Shown here piece by piece: positions 6,568 through 12,618 of a stretch of 12,683 bases of DNA. Position 1 is the stretch's first letter. Each line of letters opens with the position of its first letter. The notes under the pieces are model-generated. The model was not told the origin of the DNA. It searched no databases and was given only the letters and a program-made list of their open reading frames with translations. Source of the stretch: Lachnospiraceae bacterium (lineage in GTDB: Bacteria; Bacillota_A; Clostridia; Lachnospirales; Lachnospiraceae); the NCBI GenBank assembly GCA_009911175.1, contig QXWX01000146.1, forward strand, positions 1 to 12,683, written 5' to 3'. Made by a program: the position numbers and the translations under genes.

Positions 6568-6679
6568 AAAAAGTAGTATATGCTCTGCTCCTTCCCGGCA
6601 TCGGTTCTTTCCTTTTTTGAGATTGCTGTATAAATCCTGATCTGCGTGGGAATACTATAAACAAAACTCTCGGAGTCTA

Positions 6680-6718
6680 TTGAAAAACTGTCCCGAATAA
6701 TATATAATATTCGGGACA
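6680..6718 (+). promoter_or_regulatory. abiE promoter inside a 30-bp palindromic operator
   Basis: -35 TTGAAA (6680-6685), a 17-bp spacer, and -10 TATAAT (6703-6708). The dyad TGTCCCGAAT...ATTCGGGACA (6689-6718, perfect 10-bp arms) covers the spacer and the -10, so a bound repressor would block polymerase. AbiEi antitoxins of the AbiE family are known to bind inverted repeats in their own promoter, and the neighbouring antitoxin is the natural candidate. Confidence 0.75.
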
Positions 6719-6734
6719 AAAGGAGGTGAGCAAA

Positions 6735-7346
6735 GTGGCAAATGGATATTCCAAGCAGATTCAGGAGCGAATTGGCGCAGCGGCAGAAGGAACTGTTTTT
6801 GTAAATTCTGATTTTGCTGATATTGCTGATACGGAAACCATAAGACGGAACCTGAACCGGCTTACACAGGCAGGTACGCTCCGGCGGATTTTGAAAGGTG
6901 TTTATGAGAAGCCGGAATACAGCGAAATGTTGAAAGAATATGTAGCGGCGGACCCGGAGGCGGTAGCAAAAGCGCTGGCCCGGAACTATCACTGGACGAT
7001 TGCTCCCTGTGGGAATACGGCGCTGAACCTGTTAGGGCTTTCCACGCAGGTAACAGCGGTATGGTCCTATATCAGCGACGGTCCATATAAGACCTATGAG
7101 TGGAATTCCACAAAACTGGAATTTAAGCACAGGACCAATAAGGAGATCACGGGTCTTTCTTATATGACGGTTCTGGTGATTCAGGCATTGAAAACTTTGG
7201 GGAAAACAAATGTCACTTCCAAAACGATCCAGACGCTTAGCTCCCGGTTGAATGAGAACGATAAAGCCGCTATGCTAAGAGAGGCGGCAGAATCTACGGA
7301 TTGGGTTTACAATGCGATACGGCAGATTGCCGGGGAGGTACAATAG
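6735..7346 (+). CDS. DUF6088 / AbiEi-like antitoxin and autorepressor
   Basis: 203 residues counted from GTG 6735, which lies eight bases after AGGAGG; an in-frame GTG at 6726 overlaps the ribosome site itself and is rejected. The N-terminal ~65 residues (MANGYSKQIQERI; DTETIRRNLNRLTQAGTLRRILKGVYEKPEY) form the winged-helix of the AbiEi/DUF6088 family. The remainder (PCGNTALNLLGLSTQVTAVW; GLSYMTVLVIQALKTLG) is the family C-terminal domain. It stops two bases before the toxin ATG, the standard antitoxin-first order. Expected roles are neutralising the AbiEii toxin and repressing the palindromic promoter upstream. The family call is strong; function is by homology. Confidence 0.9.
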   Translation: MANGYSKQIQERIGAAAEGTVFVNSDFADIADTETIRRNLNRLTQAGTLRRILKGVYEKPEYSEMLKEYVAADPEAVAKALARNYHWTIAPCGNTALNLLGLSTQVTAVWSYISDGPYKTYEWNSTKLEFKHRTNKEITGLSYMTVLVIQALKTLGKTNVTSKTIQTLSSRLNENDKAAMLREAAESTDWVYNAIRQIAGEVQ

Positions 7347-7348
7347 AG

Positions 7349-8347
7349 ATGAAACATGTTGCAAAATTTTCAGACAATGATAAGCGGAGGCTGTTCCGTA
7401 ACACAGCAGATAAGATGGGGCTCAACGATGCCATTGTGGAAAAAGATTTTTGGGTATGCTTTACGCTGGATTATCTGTTTCAACGTTCCCCCTGGAAAGA
7501 TTCGATTACCTTTAAGGGCGGTACCAGCTTGTCGAAAGCCTTTCGCCTGATCAGCCGGTTTTCCGAAGATATTGACCTGATTCTGGACTGGCGGGTTTTA
7601 GGATATGGCAAAGACGAACCTTGGGAGAAACGTTCCAACACGAAGCAGGACGCTTTCAACAAAGAGGCCAATGCACGGGCGGAGGTCTTTCTGGCAGAAA
7701 CCTTCTGCCCCGCAATCAAAGAAGGATTATCTCAGGAGCTTGGCCGTGAAGCTGACATTCACATGGACGAGGAAGAAAAGCAGACAGTTATTTTTGCCTA
7801 CCCAAAACTGTTTACCAATGCGGGAACCTTGCAGGTGATCCGACTGGAAATCGGCGCGCTGGCCGCATGGACGCCGGCAAAGTCTGCGGAGATTATGCCG
7901 TATGCCGCGGAGTATTACCCTGATGTGTTCGAGCAGAAAGGAACGAATATTCTGACGGTTGCCCCGGAGCGGACTTTCTGGGAAAAAGCTACGATCCTGC
8001 ACCATGAGGCCAACAGGCCGGAACATCTGGAAATGCCGCAGCGGTATTCCAGACATTATTACGATTTGTACCGCATGGCTCTGACCCCGGTAAAAGAAGC
8101 CGCTTTCTCTCAGCTCGACCTGCTTAAAAAGGTTGTGGATTTCAAAATGAAATTCTATCCCAGGGCATGGGCGAAGTACCCGGAGGCTGTGCCAGGCACC
8201 TTAAAGATGATCCCGCCGGAATACCGGTTCACAGCGTTAGAGGCGGATTATGATTCCATGAAGGATATGCTGTATGGTGATGTACCCACATTCGATATTG
8301 TCATAGCAGCGGTCCGGGAACTGGAAAACGAGATCAATACCCTGTAA
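7349..8347 (+). CDS. abiEii: AbiEii-family nucleotidyltransferase toxin
   Basis: 332 residues from ATG 7349, ten bases after GGGGAGGT. It carries the nucleotidyltransferase signature: FKGGTSLSK (G57, G58, S60) followed by FSEDIDL (D74, D76, metal-binding acidic pair), then family blocks PERTFWEKATILHHEA and RHYYDLYRM. AbiEii proteins are the toxins of type IV or AbiE-like toxin-antitoxin systems. Members modify tRNA acceptor ends or other nucleotide targets and stop growth during phage infection. All motif residues are present and the length fits the family, so it looks intact. It is paired with the DUF6088 gene as a two-gene operon ending at the strong terminator at 8369-8411. Confidence 0.92.
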   Translation: MKHVAKFSDNDKRRLFRNTADKMGLNDAIVEKDFWVCFTLDYLFQRSPWKDSITFKGGTSLSKAFRLISRFSEDIDLILDWRVLGYGKDEPWEKRSNTKQDAFNKEANARAEVFLAETFCPAIKEGLSQELGREADIHMDEEEKQTVIFAYPKLFTNAGTLQVIRLEIGALAAWTPAKSAEIMPYAAEYYPDVFEQKGTNILTVAPERTFWEKATILHHEANRPEHLEMPQRYSRHYYDLYRMALTPVKEAAFSQLDLLKKVVDFKMKFYPRAWAKYPEAVPGTLKMIPPEYRFTALEADYDSMKDMLYGDVPTFDIVIAAVRELENEINTL

Positions 8348-8368
8348 CAATTACATAACCATTTATTT

Positions 8369-8411
8369 GCCGGCTATTCTAAGATGCTTTAGGGTAGCCG
8401 GCTTTCTGTTT
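8369..8411 (+). terminator. Strong terminator of the abiE operon
   Basis: GCCGGCTATTCTAA (8369-8382) pairs along 14 bp with TTAGGGTAGCCGGC (8389-8402), with two G-U pairs, around a six-base loop, then TTTCTGTTTT. It separates the toxin from the thymidylate module, whose own promoter I cannot identify. Confidence 0.8.
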
Positions 8412-8431
8412 TCAAAAAGGAGGAATGTCAC

Positions 8432-8758
8432 ATTACGCAAAATGAAGTCAATGCCGTATTTGACGAGCAGGTGCGGCTTTGCGCCGACACGCTGCAACGG
8501 AAAACCAAAGAATACACCGGGGACGACACGGACCGGCTGGGAGCTTTTAAGACGGCGGCAGCTTTGCAGCATACCACACCGGAACGTGCACTTGCTGGGA
8601 TGCTGGCGAAGCATATCGTTTCCCTGTATGACATGTGCTTTGACAATGGTGCGAGCTATGACATAGGCACATGGGACGAAAAGATTACAGACAGCTTAAA
8701 CTATCTGTTTTTATTGAAAGCCATTGTAAAGGAGGGACATACCAATCAACCGAATTGA
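8432..8758 (+). CDS. Small helical MazG/DUF1599-like protein, ATT start
   Basis: From ATT 8432 it reads ITQNEVNAVFDEQVRLCADT and runs 108 residues. AAAGGAGG (8416-8423) lies exactly eight bases upstream of the ATT. No in-frame ATG, GTG or TTG lies near, the first being GTG 8471 with no ribosome site. The helical pattern (KEY...RLGAFKTAAAL, LAGMLAKHIVSLYDM, WDEKITDSLNYLFLLKAIV) resembles all-alpha NTP-pyrophosphatase or nucleotide-modification-associated (DUF1599-type) proteins. Place beside ThyX and dUTPase supports a role in nucleotide pools, but the family link is tentative. Its last 14 bases overlap the ThyX start, so the two are coupled. Confidence 0.7.
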   Translation: MTQNEVNAVFDEQVRLCADTLQRKTKEYTGDDTDRLGAFKTAAALQHTTPERALAGMLAKHIVSLYDMCFDNGASYDIGTWDEKITDSLNYLFLLKAIVKEGHTNQPN

Positions 8759-9512
8759 AGTAAAAATATTGAACTGCCAGGCGGTTGCAGAGGCCGAGAG
8801 AAACATGGTTTTTGCAGCGCGGCTTACCCAGCGGGGACATAAGATCGCCACGATGGATGATCTGCTGGCACTCTATGAGAAGTCATTCAACGAGAATACC
8901 GTGGCAGCCATCAGTAGCCTCCCTCACCCCACGGTCCAGAAATTCGCAGTGATTACCGTTGCTGTTGTAGGAGCAAGCCGGTGTTTTCTGGCACAGATCA
9001 CCAGGCATCAGAACGAAGTAAAGTTTATGAGTGCGTCTTTGCAATACAGCAATTATACTGGACAGGCGGATTTTGCGGTACCCTATGAGATTTTAACCGC
9101 CCCGGCCGCAGTTCGGGAACTGTACTTAAAAAGCTGTCACGAGGGCATGGACTGTTACGAAAAGCTGTGCAGCGCGGGAATCGGCCATGACGCAGCGGGC
9201 TATGCCACACCCCAGGGATTACGGAATGTGCTGATAATCAGCGCCACGCCCTATCAGTGGAAACACATCATCGGCCAGCGGGTATGCCGGCGCAATACGG
9301 ACGAGACCCGGATCGTACTCTTGAAAATCTGGGAGGAACTTTACGCACTCAGCCCGGCTTTGTTCTCCCCTTCTCAGACCGGATCGTTCTGCCAGATGGA
9401 CAAATGTCTGGAGGGACAAATGACCTGTGGGCAGAAACTGACGGAAACCATGACACCGGAGAACATTTTAAGAAACGACTACCCGGTACTTTTGGAAGGA
9501 GGCGGTGCATGA
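8745..9512 (+). CDS. thyX: Flavin-dependent thymidylate synthase ThyX, ATC start
   Basis: Converts dUMP to dTMP using methylene-tetrahydrofolate, FAD and NADPH. It is 255 residues if read from ATC 8745 (INRIEVKILNCQAV), eight bases after AAAGGAGGG. The only standard alternative, TTG 8769, has no ribosome site and would remove the first beta strand. The ThyX signature appears as RHQ (87-89), eight residues, then S98 (SLQYSNY); the usual third residue is Arg. The distal motif is GYATPQGLRNVLIISAT, followed by WKHIIGQRVCRRN. The gene overlaps the upstream gene by 14 bases and the dUTPase by four (ATGA), so the three form one translational unit. Extra cysteines near the C-terminus (CQMDKCLEGQMTC) are notable. 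The enzyme call is good; the start codon is the uncertain part. Confidence 0.85.
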   Translation: MNRIEVKILNCQAVAEAERNMVFAARLTQRGHKIATMDDLLALYEKSFNENTVAAISSLPHPTVQKFAVITVAVVGASRCFLAQITRHQNEVKFMSASLQYSNYTGQADFAVPYEILTAPAAVRELYLKSCHEGMDCYEKLCSAGIGHDAAGYATPQGLRNVLIISATPYQWKHIIGQRVCRRNTDETRIVLLKIWEELYALSPALFSPSQTGSFCQMDKCLEGQMTCGQKLTETMTPENILRNDYPVLLEGGGA

Positions 9513-9922
9513 AGATCAAGCTGATTGATTTTGGTGTGCCGGAGAGCCAGCTACCTTTCCGACCACATGGTAACGACGCTGGGGCGGATGTGTATATGCC
9601 TTACGACTGCACCTTGCAGCCGGGCGAGATCGCAAAGGTTCCGCTTGGGTTCGGGATTGAAGTGCCGGACGGGTATGCGGGTTTTGTGTTTCCCCGCACC
9701 AGCATGGCAGTAAGGGGCCTGGTCTGTGAGCTACCTCCCGTGGATTCCGGCTACCGCGGGGAAATCCATGCCATTATCAGTAATGTAAGCAACAAACCGC
9801 AGGAACTTTCCAAAGGAACGCGGATAGGCCAGCTTGTAATTACTCCTGTTGTGATTGCAGATTTTGTAACGGATTTGGGCGCGGAGCGCGGAACCGGAGG
9901 CTTTGGGAGTACCGGGGCATAA
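9509..9922 (+). CDS. dut: Deoxyuridine 5'-triphosphate nucleotidohydrolase (dUTPase)
   Basis: 137 residues from ATG 9509, which sits after GGAAGGAGG and overlaps the ThyX stop as ATGA. It hydrolyses dUTP to dUMP and pyrophosphate, keeping uracil out of DNA and feeding ThyX. All five trimeric dUTPase motifs are in order: NDAGADVYMP, PRTSMAVRGL, VDSGYRGEIHAIISN, KGTRIGQL and RGTGGFGSTG. The length is typical of the bacterial and phage enzyme, and it appears functional. The open frame extends upstream to 9257, but that part is only the shadow of thyX. Confidence 0.95.
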   Translation: MKIKLIDFGVPESQLPFRPHGNDAGADVYMPYDCTLQPGEIAKVPLGFGIEVPDGYAGFVFPRTSMAVRGLVCELPPVDSGYRGEIHAIISNVSNKPQELSKGTRIGQLVITPVVIADFVTDLGAERGTGGFGSTGA

Positions 9923-9981
9923 ATCAGGATAAATATAGAGTGTTTCCAGACTTAATTTAGGACAGTATGGGAAATAATAAG

Positions 9982-10007
9982 AAAGCGGTCATTTCCGTGA
10001 CCGCTTT
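9982..10007. terminator. Bidirectional terminator after dut
   Basis: AAAGCGGTCA (9982-9991) and TGACCGCTTT (9998-10007) form a perfect 10-bp stem with loop TTTCCG. The plus strand continues ACTTCTT and the minus strand CTTATTATTT, so it can serve both directions. Confidence 0.7.
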
Positions 10008-10245
10008 ACTTCTTGCTGTTCAATTCTTTCATAATGCCGAGGATATTATAGCTATGATAAGGTTTTTTTCTTTTTCTATCTTCATGTATAAAGATTTCAG
10101 CGTTCCAATGGAATGCGCAGCCATCACCGCAGGTGATGATCTCAGGGGCTTGGGGACATGTCACCAACAAGCATTTTGGCAGGAATACCGGAAACGGATT
10201 CCTGCCAAAATACGCAATCTTACGGAAGATTGCATTGCTTGCCAT
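10006..10245 (-). CDS. Possible small cysteine-containing protein
   Basis: 79 residues from ATG 10245 to TAA 10006-10008, the stop falling at the edge of the bidirectional terminator. The C-terminal half looks like real protein: CPQAPEIITCGDGCAFHWN, then AEIFIHEDRKRKKPYHSYNI. It has four cysteines spaced C-x5-C-x8-C-x3-C, compatible with a small metal site. Against it are the lack of a clear ribosome site and the strong hairpins that overlap its 5' half. I do not recognise the family. It may be the tail of a larger gene joined to foreign DNA near 10170. Confidence 0.35.
   Translation of the reverse strand: MASNAIFRKIAYFGRNPFPVFLPKCLLVTCPQAPEIITCGDGCAFHWNAEIFIHEDRKRKKPYHSYNILGIMKELNSKK
10122..10233. 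other. Cluster of strong hairpins in the dut-merR gap
   Basis: Three hairpins in 112 bases. CATCACC (10122-10128) pairs with GGTGATG (10132-10138). ATTTTGGCAGGAAT (10173-10186) pairs perfectly with ATTCCTGCCAAAAT (10198-10211), topped by CCG-GAAA-CGG, a GNRA tetraloop. GCAATCTT (10214-10221) pairs with AAGATTGC (10226-10233). TCACC at 10160-10164 could compete for GGTGA. No T-run follows the stems, so they are not ordinary terminators. Apart from these, the terminator, the minus-strand frame and the promoter, 9923-10390 shows nothing. Confidence 0.5.
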
Positions 10246-10287
10246 TTAGTAGAATCCCAGAAAATGTTCTTGCACCACGCAACGACA

Positions 10288-10316
10288 TTGATAGACTGAA
10301 AGAAAGGCGGTATAAT
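10288..10316 (+). promoter_or_regulatory. Consensus promoter of the MerR-family gene
   Basis: -35 TTGATA (10288-10293), a 17-bp spacer and -10 TATAAT (10311-10316), 74 bases before the merR-type start codon. Confidence 0.7.
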
Positions 10317-10390
10317 AAGGATGCAGCAAGTAACATAAAAGCTGTAGTGAGATAAAAATACAAATATAGTTGGGAGTAGGTGGTGAAACG

Positions 10391-11203
10391 ATGTTTAGGA
10401 TAGGGGAATTCTCAAAGTTGGCGCAGGTATCTATTCGTATGCTTCGCTACTATGACGAGGTAGGACTTCTGACACCGGCAGAGGTTGACAAGTGGACGGG
10501 ACACCGACTGTATTCAGTAAAGCAAATACCGCGTCTAAATAAGATTCTGTATTTGCGGGATAGTGGACTGAATGTTTCGGAAATTGCGCTTGCCCTGACG
10601 ATGGACGAGCAATCACTTCTTGCGCAGCTCGACAAAAAGCGCATAGAGATAGAAAATGCAATACAGGCCGAACAAGAAAAACTTCGGAAGATCGAACTTA
10701 CAAAAAGTGAAATACAGGGTGGTAAAGGAGAACTGCACTATAACATATCCGTTAAGTCAATCCCGGCGTATCAGGTGCTATCCTTGCGGAAAATTGTACC
10801 GAATTACTATTTCGAGGGCGACTTATGGAAAGAACTTTCTACTTTTACAGAAGCACAAAAAATCGAAATAACGGGCAATACATTTTCCATTTATCACGAT
10901 ACAGAATTTCGAGAGACAGATGTTGATATTGAGCTATGCGCCCCTGTAAAGAAAATGGGAAAGGCAAAAAGGCCATTTTGTTTCCACATGACAGAACCAG
11001 TCCCGTACATGGCTTGCACAATGGTCTATGGCGATTTTGCAAATATAAAAGGCGCTTACCTTGCCTTTGCCGAATGGTTGCAGACAAACAGCAAATACAA
11101 AATGTCTAACCCGATGCGTCAGATCGTGCATAGAGGTCCGTGGAATGAGAATAACCCTGAAAAATATTTGATTGAGCTTCAAATACCGCTGGAATACACA
11201 TGA
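10391..11203 (+). CDS. MerR-family regulator with GyrI-like effector domain
   Basis: 270 residues from ATG 10391, preceded by GGAGTAGGTGG; the open frame's upstream TTG is rejected. Residues 1-70 are a classic MerR winged helix (MFRIGEFSKLAQVSIRMLRY, YDEVGLLTPAEVD, HRLYS, LNKILYLRDSGL). A coiled-coil dimerisation helix follows (about 75-115, LDKKRIEIENAIQAEQEKL). Residues about 120-270 resemble the GyrI/BltR-type ligand-binding domain (VKSIPAYQVLSLRKIVPNYY; LIELQIPLEY). Such proteins sense lipophilic or cationic compounds and activate promoters with long spacers; one lies directly downstream at 11260-11290. The block starting here is visibly more AT-rich than the ICE genes, which suggests separate acquisition. 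Confidence 0.9.
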   Translation: MFRIGEFSKLAQVSIRMLRYYDEVGLLTPAEVDKWTGHRLYSVKQIPRLNKILYLRDSGLNVSEIALALTMDEQSLLAQLDKKRIEIENAIQAEQEKLRKIELTKSEIQGGKGELHYNISVKSIPAYQVLSLRKIVPNYYFEGDLWKELSTFTEAQKIEITGNTFSIYHDTEFRETDVDIELCAPVKKMGKAKRPFCFHMTEPVPYMACTMVYGDFANIKGAYLAFAEWLQTNSKYKMSNPMRQIVHRGPWNENNPEKYLIELQIPLEYT

Positions 11204-11217
11204 TTGTGTAAACTTTG

Positions 11218-11254
11218 AAATGTCCTGTGAAAATGCAGGGCATTTTTTATTTTT
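11218..11254 (+). terminator. Terminator of the MerR-family gene
   Basis: AAATGTCCTG (11218-11227) pairs with CAGGGCATTT (11236-11245), one G-U pair, loop of eight bases, followed by a long T-rich run to 11254. Confidence 0.8.
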
Positions 11255-11259
11255 CCCTG

Positions 11260-11290
11260 TTGCATCTCACATGATGTGAGGTATTATACT
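11260..11290 (+). promoter_or_regulatory. MerR-type promoter with 19-bp spacer and central dyad
   Basis: -35 TTGCAT (11260-11265) and -10 TATACT (11285-11290) are 19 bp apart, the long spacing of MerR-activated promoters. The spacer holds a perfect dyad, CTCACAT-G-ATGTGAG (11266-11280). An alternative -10, TATTAT (11282-11287), would give a 16-bp spacer. Confidence 0.6.
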
Positions 11291-11320
11291 GGATTTACCA
11301 ACAAAGCAAGGAGGAAAAAT

Positions 11321-11794
11321 ATGACCTATCAATTAAAAGCCATTGGTAAAGTAAAAAATGATGAAAACAGCACATTTATTCAGTTAGAGCCAGAGTACAT
11401 TCCCGGACTGCAAGCCTTAGAAGGCTTCAGCCACATCAATGTTCTTTGGTGGTTCAGCGATTGCGACAACGGCGCAGACCGGAATGAATTACAGACAGAA
11501 CAGCCCTATAAAGGCGCACCCGAAATCATGGGTGTATTTGCGACACGATCTCCTGCGCGTCCGAACCCTATTGCATTAACAGCGTCTGAAATTATTAACA
11601 TTGATTTCACCAACGGCATGATTCGTGTTACATTCATTGACGCAAATAACAATACGCCCGTACTTGACATCAAGCCGTACACTCCGAGTTTTGACAGGGT
11701 TGAAACACCCGGTGTTCCCGCATGGTGCAGCGAATGGCCGAAAAGCACAGAAGCGTCCGGCTATTTTGATTGGGGACAGGTATTCAAATTTTAA
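11321..11794 (+). CDS. trmO: tRNA (N6-threonylcarbamoyladenosine37-N6)-methyltransferase TrmO
   Basis: 157 residues from ATG 11321, behind AAGGAGG at good spacing. The TsaA/TrmO family is recognisable from the N-terminal AIGKVKND, the core EGFSHINVLWWFSDCD, the signature ATRSPARPNPIALTASEI and LDIKPYTPSFD. TrmO uses S-adenosylmethionine to methylate t6A at position 37 of certain tRNAs. Firmicute homologues beside MerR regulators are often poorly characterised, so the exact substrate here is unproven. The gene sits 30 bases after the MerR-type promoter and 14 bases before the acetyltransferase, so both are likely transcribed together under the upstream regulator. Confidence 0.88.
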   Translation: MTYQLKAIGKVKNDENSTFIQLEPEYIPGLQALEGFSHINVLWWFSDCDNGADRNELQTEQPYKGAPEIMGVFATRSPARPNPIALTASEIINIDFTNGMIRVTFIDANNNTPVLDIKPYTPSFDRVETPGVPAWCSEWPKSTEASGYFDWGQVFKF

Positions 11795-11808
11795 GAGGGG
11801 GGTGGCTT

Positions 11809-12396
11809 ATGAAATTACAGGATTATGCGCAGAATAAGCCTGTTCTTGAAACGGATCAACTTATCCTACGCCCTCTGCGAAAAGAAGATGTTTCAGATTT
11901 GAAAGAATGGTTGGGTGACAGTTCCATTTATCAGTATTGGGGAAAACGCCCCGGGAAAAGTGACTTAAACCCGGAATTGCTTTTTCAAAAGTCGGAGAAA
12001 CCCACAAAAAGTTTTCATTGAGGTATTGTTCACAAACAAGATTATAAAGTCATCGGGGATATGTGGGTGTATCTCATTGAAAATGACCGCATGGCAAAAG
12101 TAGCATTTCGCCTTTCGCCTGCCTATCAAGGCAACCGACTTATGACAGAAGCGTTGGCGAGAGTAGCTATCTTCTGCTTTGAAGAAACAGAATTGCAGCG
12201 TCTTTGGGCTGATGTTCACATCTGTAACATTGCGTCATTCAAAACTCTTGAAAAAGCGGGCTTCAAGCGTGAAGGGCTTATTCGTGAGGGGAAAATGGTA
12301 AACATCTACTGCGATTATTATTTATATGGCATGACAAAAACTGATTACATTGAGGTGATGGATAAATTCCAGCACCCCAGCCGGAACAGTCCGTGA
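11809..12396 (+). pseudogene. GNAT acetyltransferase with internal TGA
   Basis: The frame starts at ATG 11809 after GAGGGGGGTGG and encodes ETDQLILRPLRKEDVSDLKEW, typical of RimJ/RimL-type N-acetyltransferases. It ends at codon 71, TGA (12019-12021), after KPTKSFH. The same frame continues without any shift (GIVHKQDYKVIGDMWVYLIE) through the acetyl-CoA motif region (FRLSPAYQGNRLMTEAL) and NIASFKTLEKAGFKREGLIREGK written in pieces. The stop most likely replaces a Trp codon (TGG to TGA). UGA serves as a normal stop for thyX and the merR-type gene, so recoding is unlikely. The last ~14 codons (VMDKFQHPSRNSP) look like foreign DNA fused at the end. Confidence 0.85.
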
Positions 12397-12601
12397 TCCC
12401 CGGTATGGGCAAGGATGCCCCAACCCGGCCTGCTCCGCAGGCTGAGGCCGAAAAGTGGAGAAATCCCCCGCACAGGATAAAAAGTTGATTAAGGCTACTT
12501 TGGGACAAAGTGGGACTGTTGACAAAGCGCCGGTTCACTTATCACAGGCTACATTTTCCAGATCAAAAAGCGCATTGCGTGAAAAGCCCGGCAAAAAATA
12601 A
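12355..12601 (+). pseudogene. Frameshifted C-terminal remnant of an ICE-type protein
   Basis: Three successive frames give protein-like text: MDKFQHP (from 12358), then QPEQSVIPGMGKDAPTRPAP (from 12378), then VEKSPAQDKKLIKATLGQ and VHLSQATFSRSKSALREKP (from 12455) to TAA 12599-12601. One missing base in the C-run near 12375-12378 and one in the A-run at 12451-12454 would restore a single frame. The Pro/Lys-rich tail resembles low-complexity C-termini of large ICE proteins, but I cannot name the gene. Confidence 0.4.
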
Positions 12602-12618
12602 AATGATATAATTACTAA

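Noticed and set aside
6531..6992. 153-residue minus-strand open frame across the abiE promoter
   Set aside because: Its protein text comes from the palindromes and the antisense of the antitoxin gene; no ribosome site or family.
9257..9508. 84-codon upstream extension of the dUTPase frame
   Set aside because: It overlaps thyX out of frame. A good ribosome site and ATG at 9509 begin the protein exactly where dUTPases normally start.
11809..12396. UGA read as tryptophan (altered genetic code)
   Set aside because: Other genes here (thyX, the merR-type gene, the MazG-like gene) end at TGA in places that fit their families, so a nonsense mutation is simpler.
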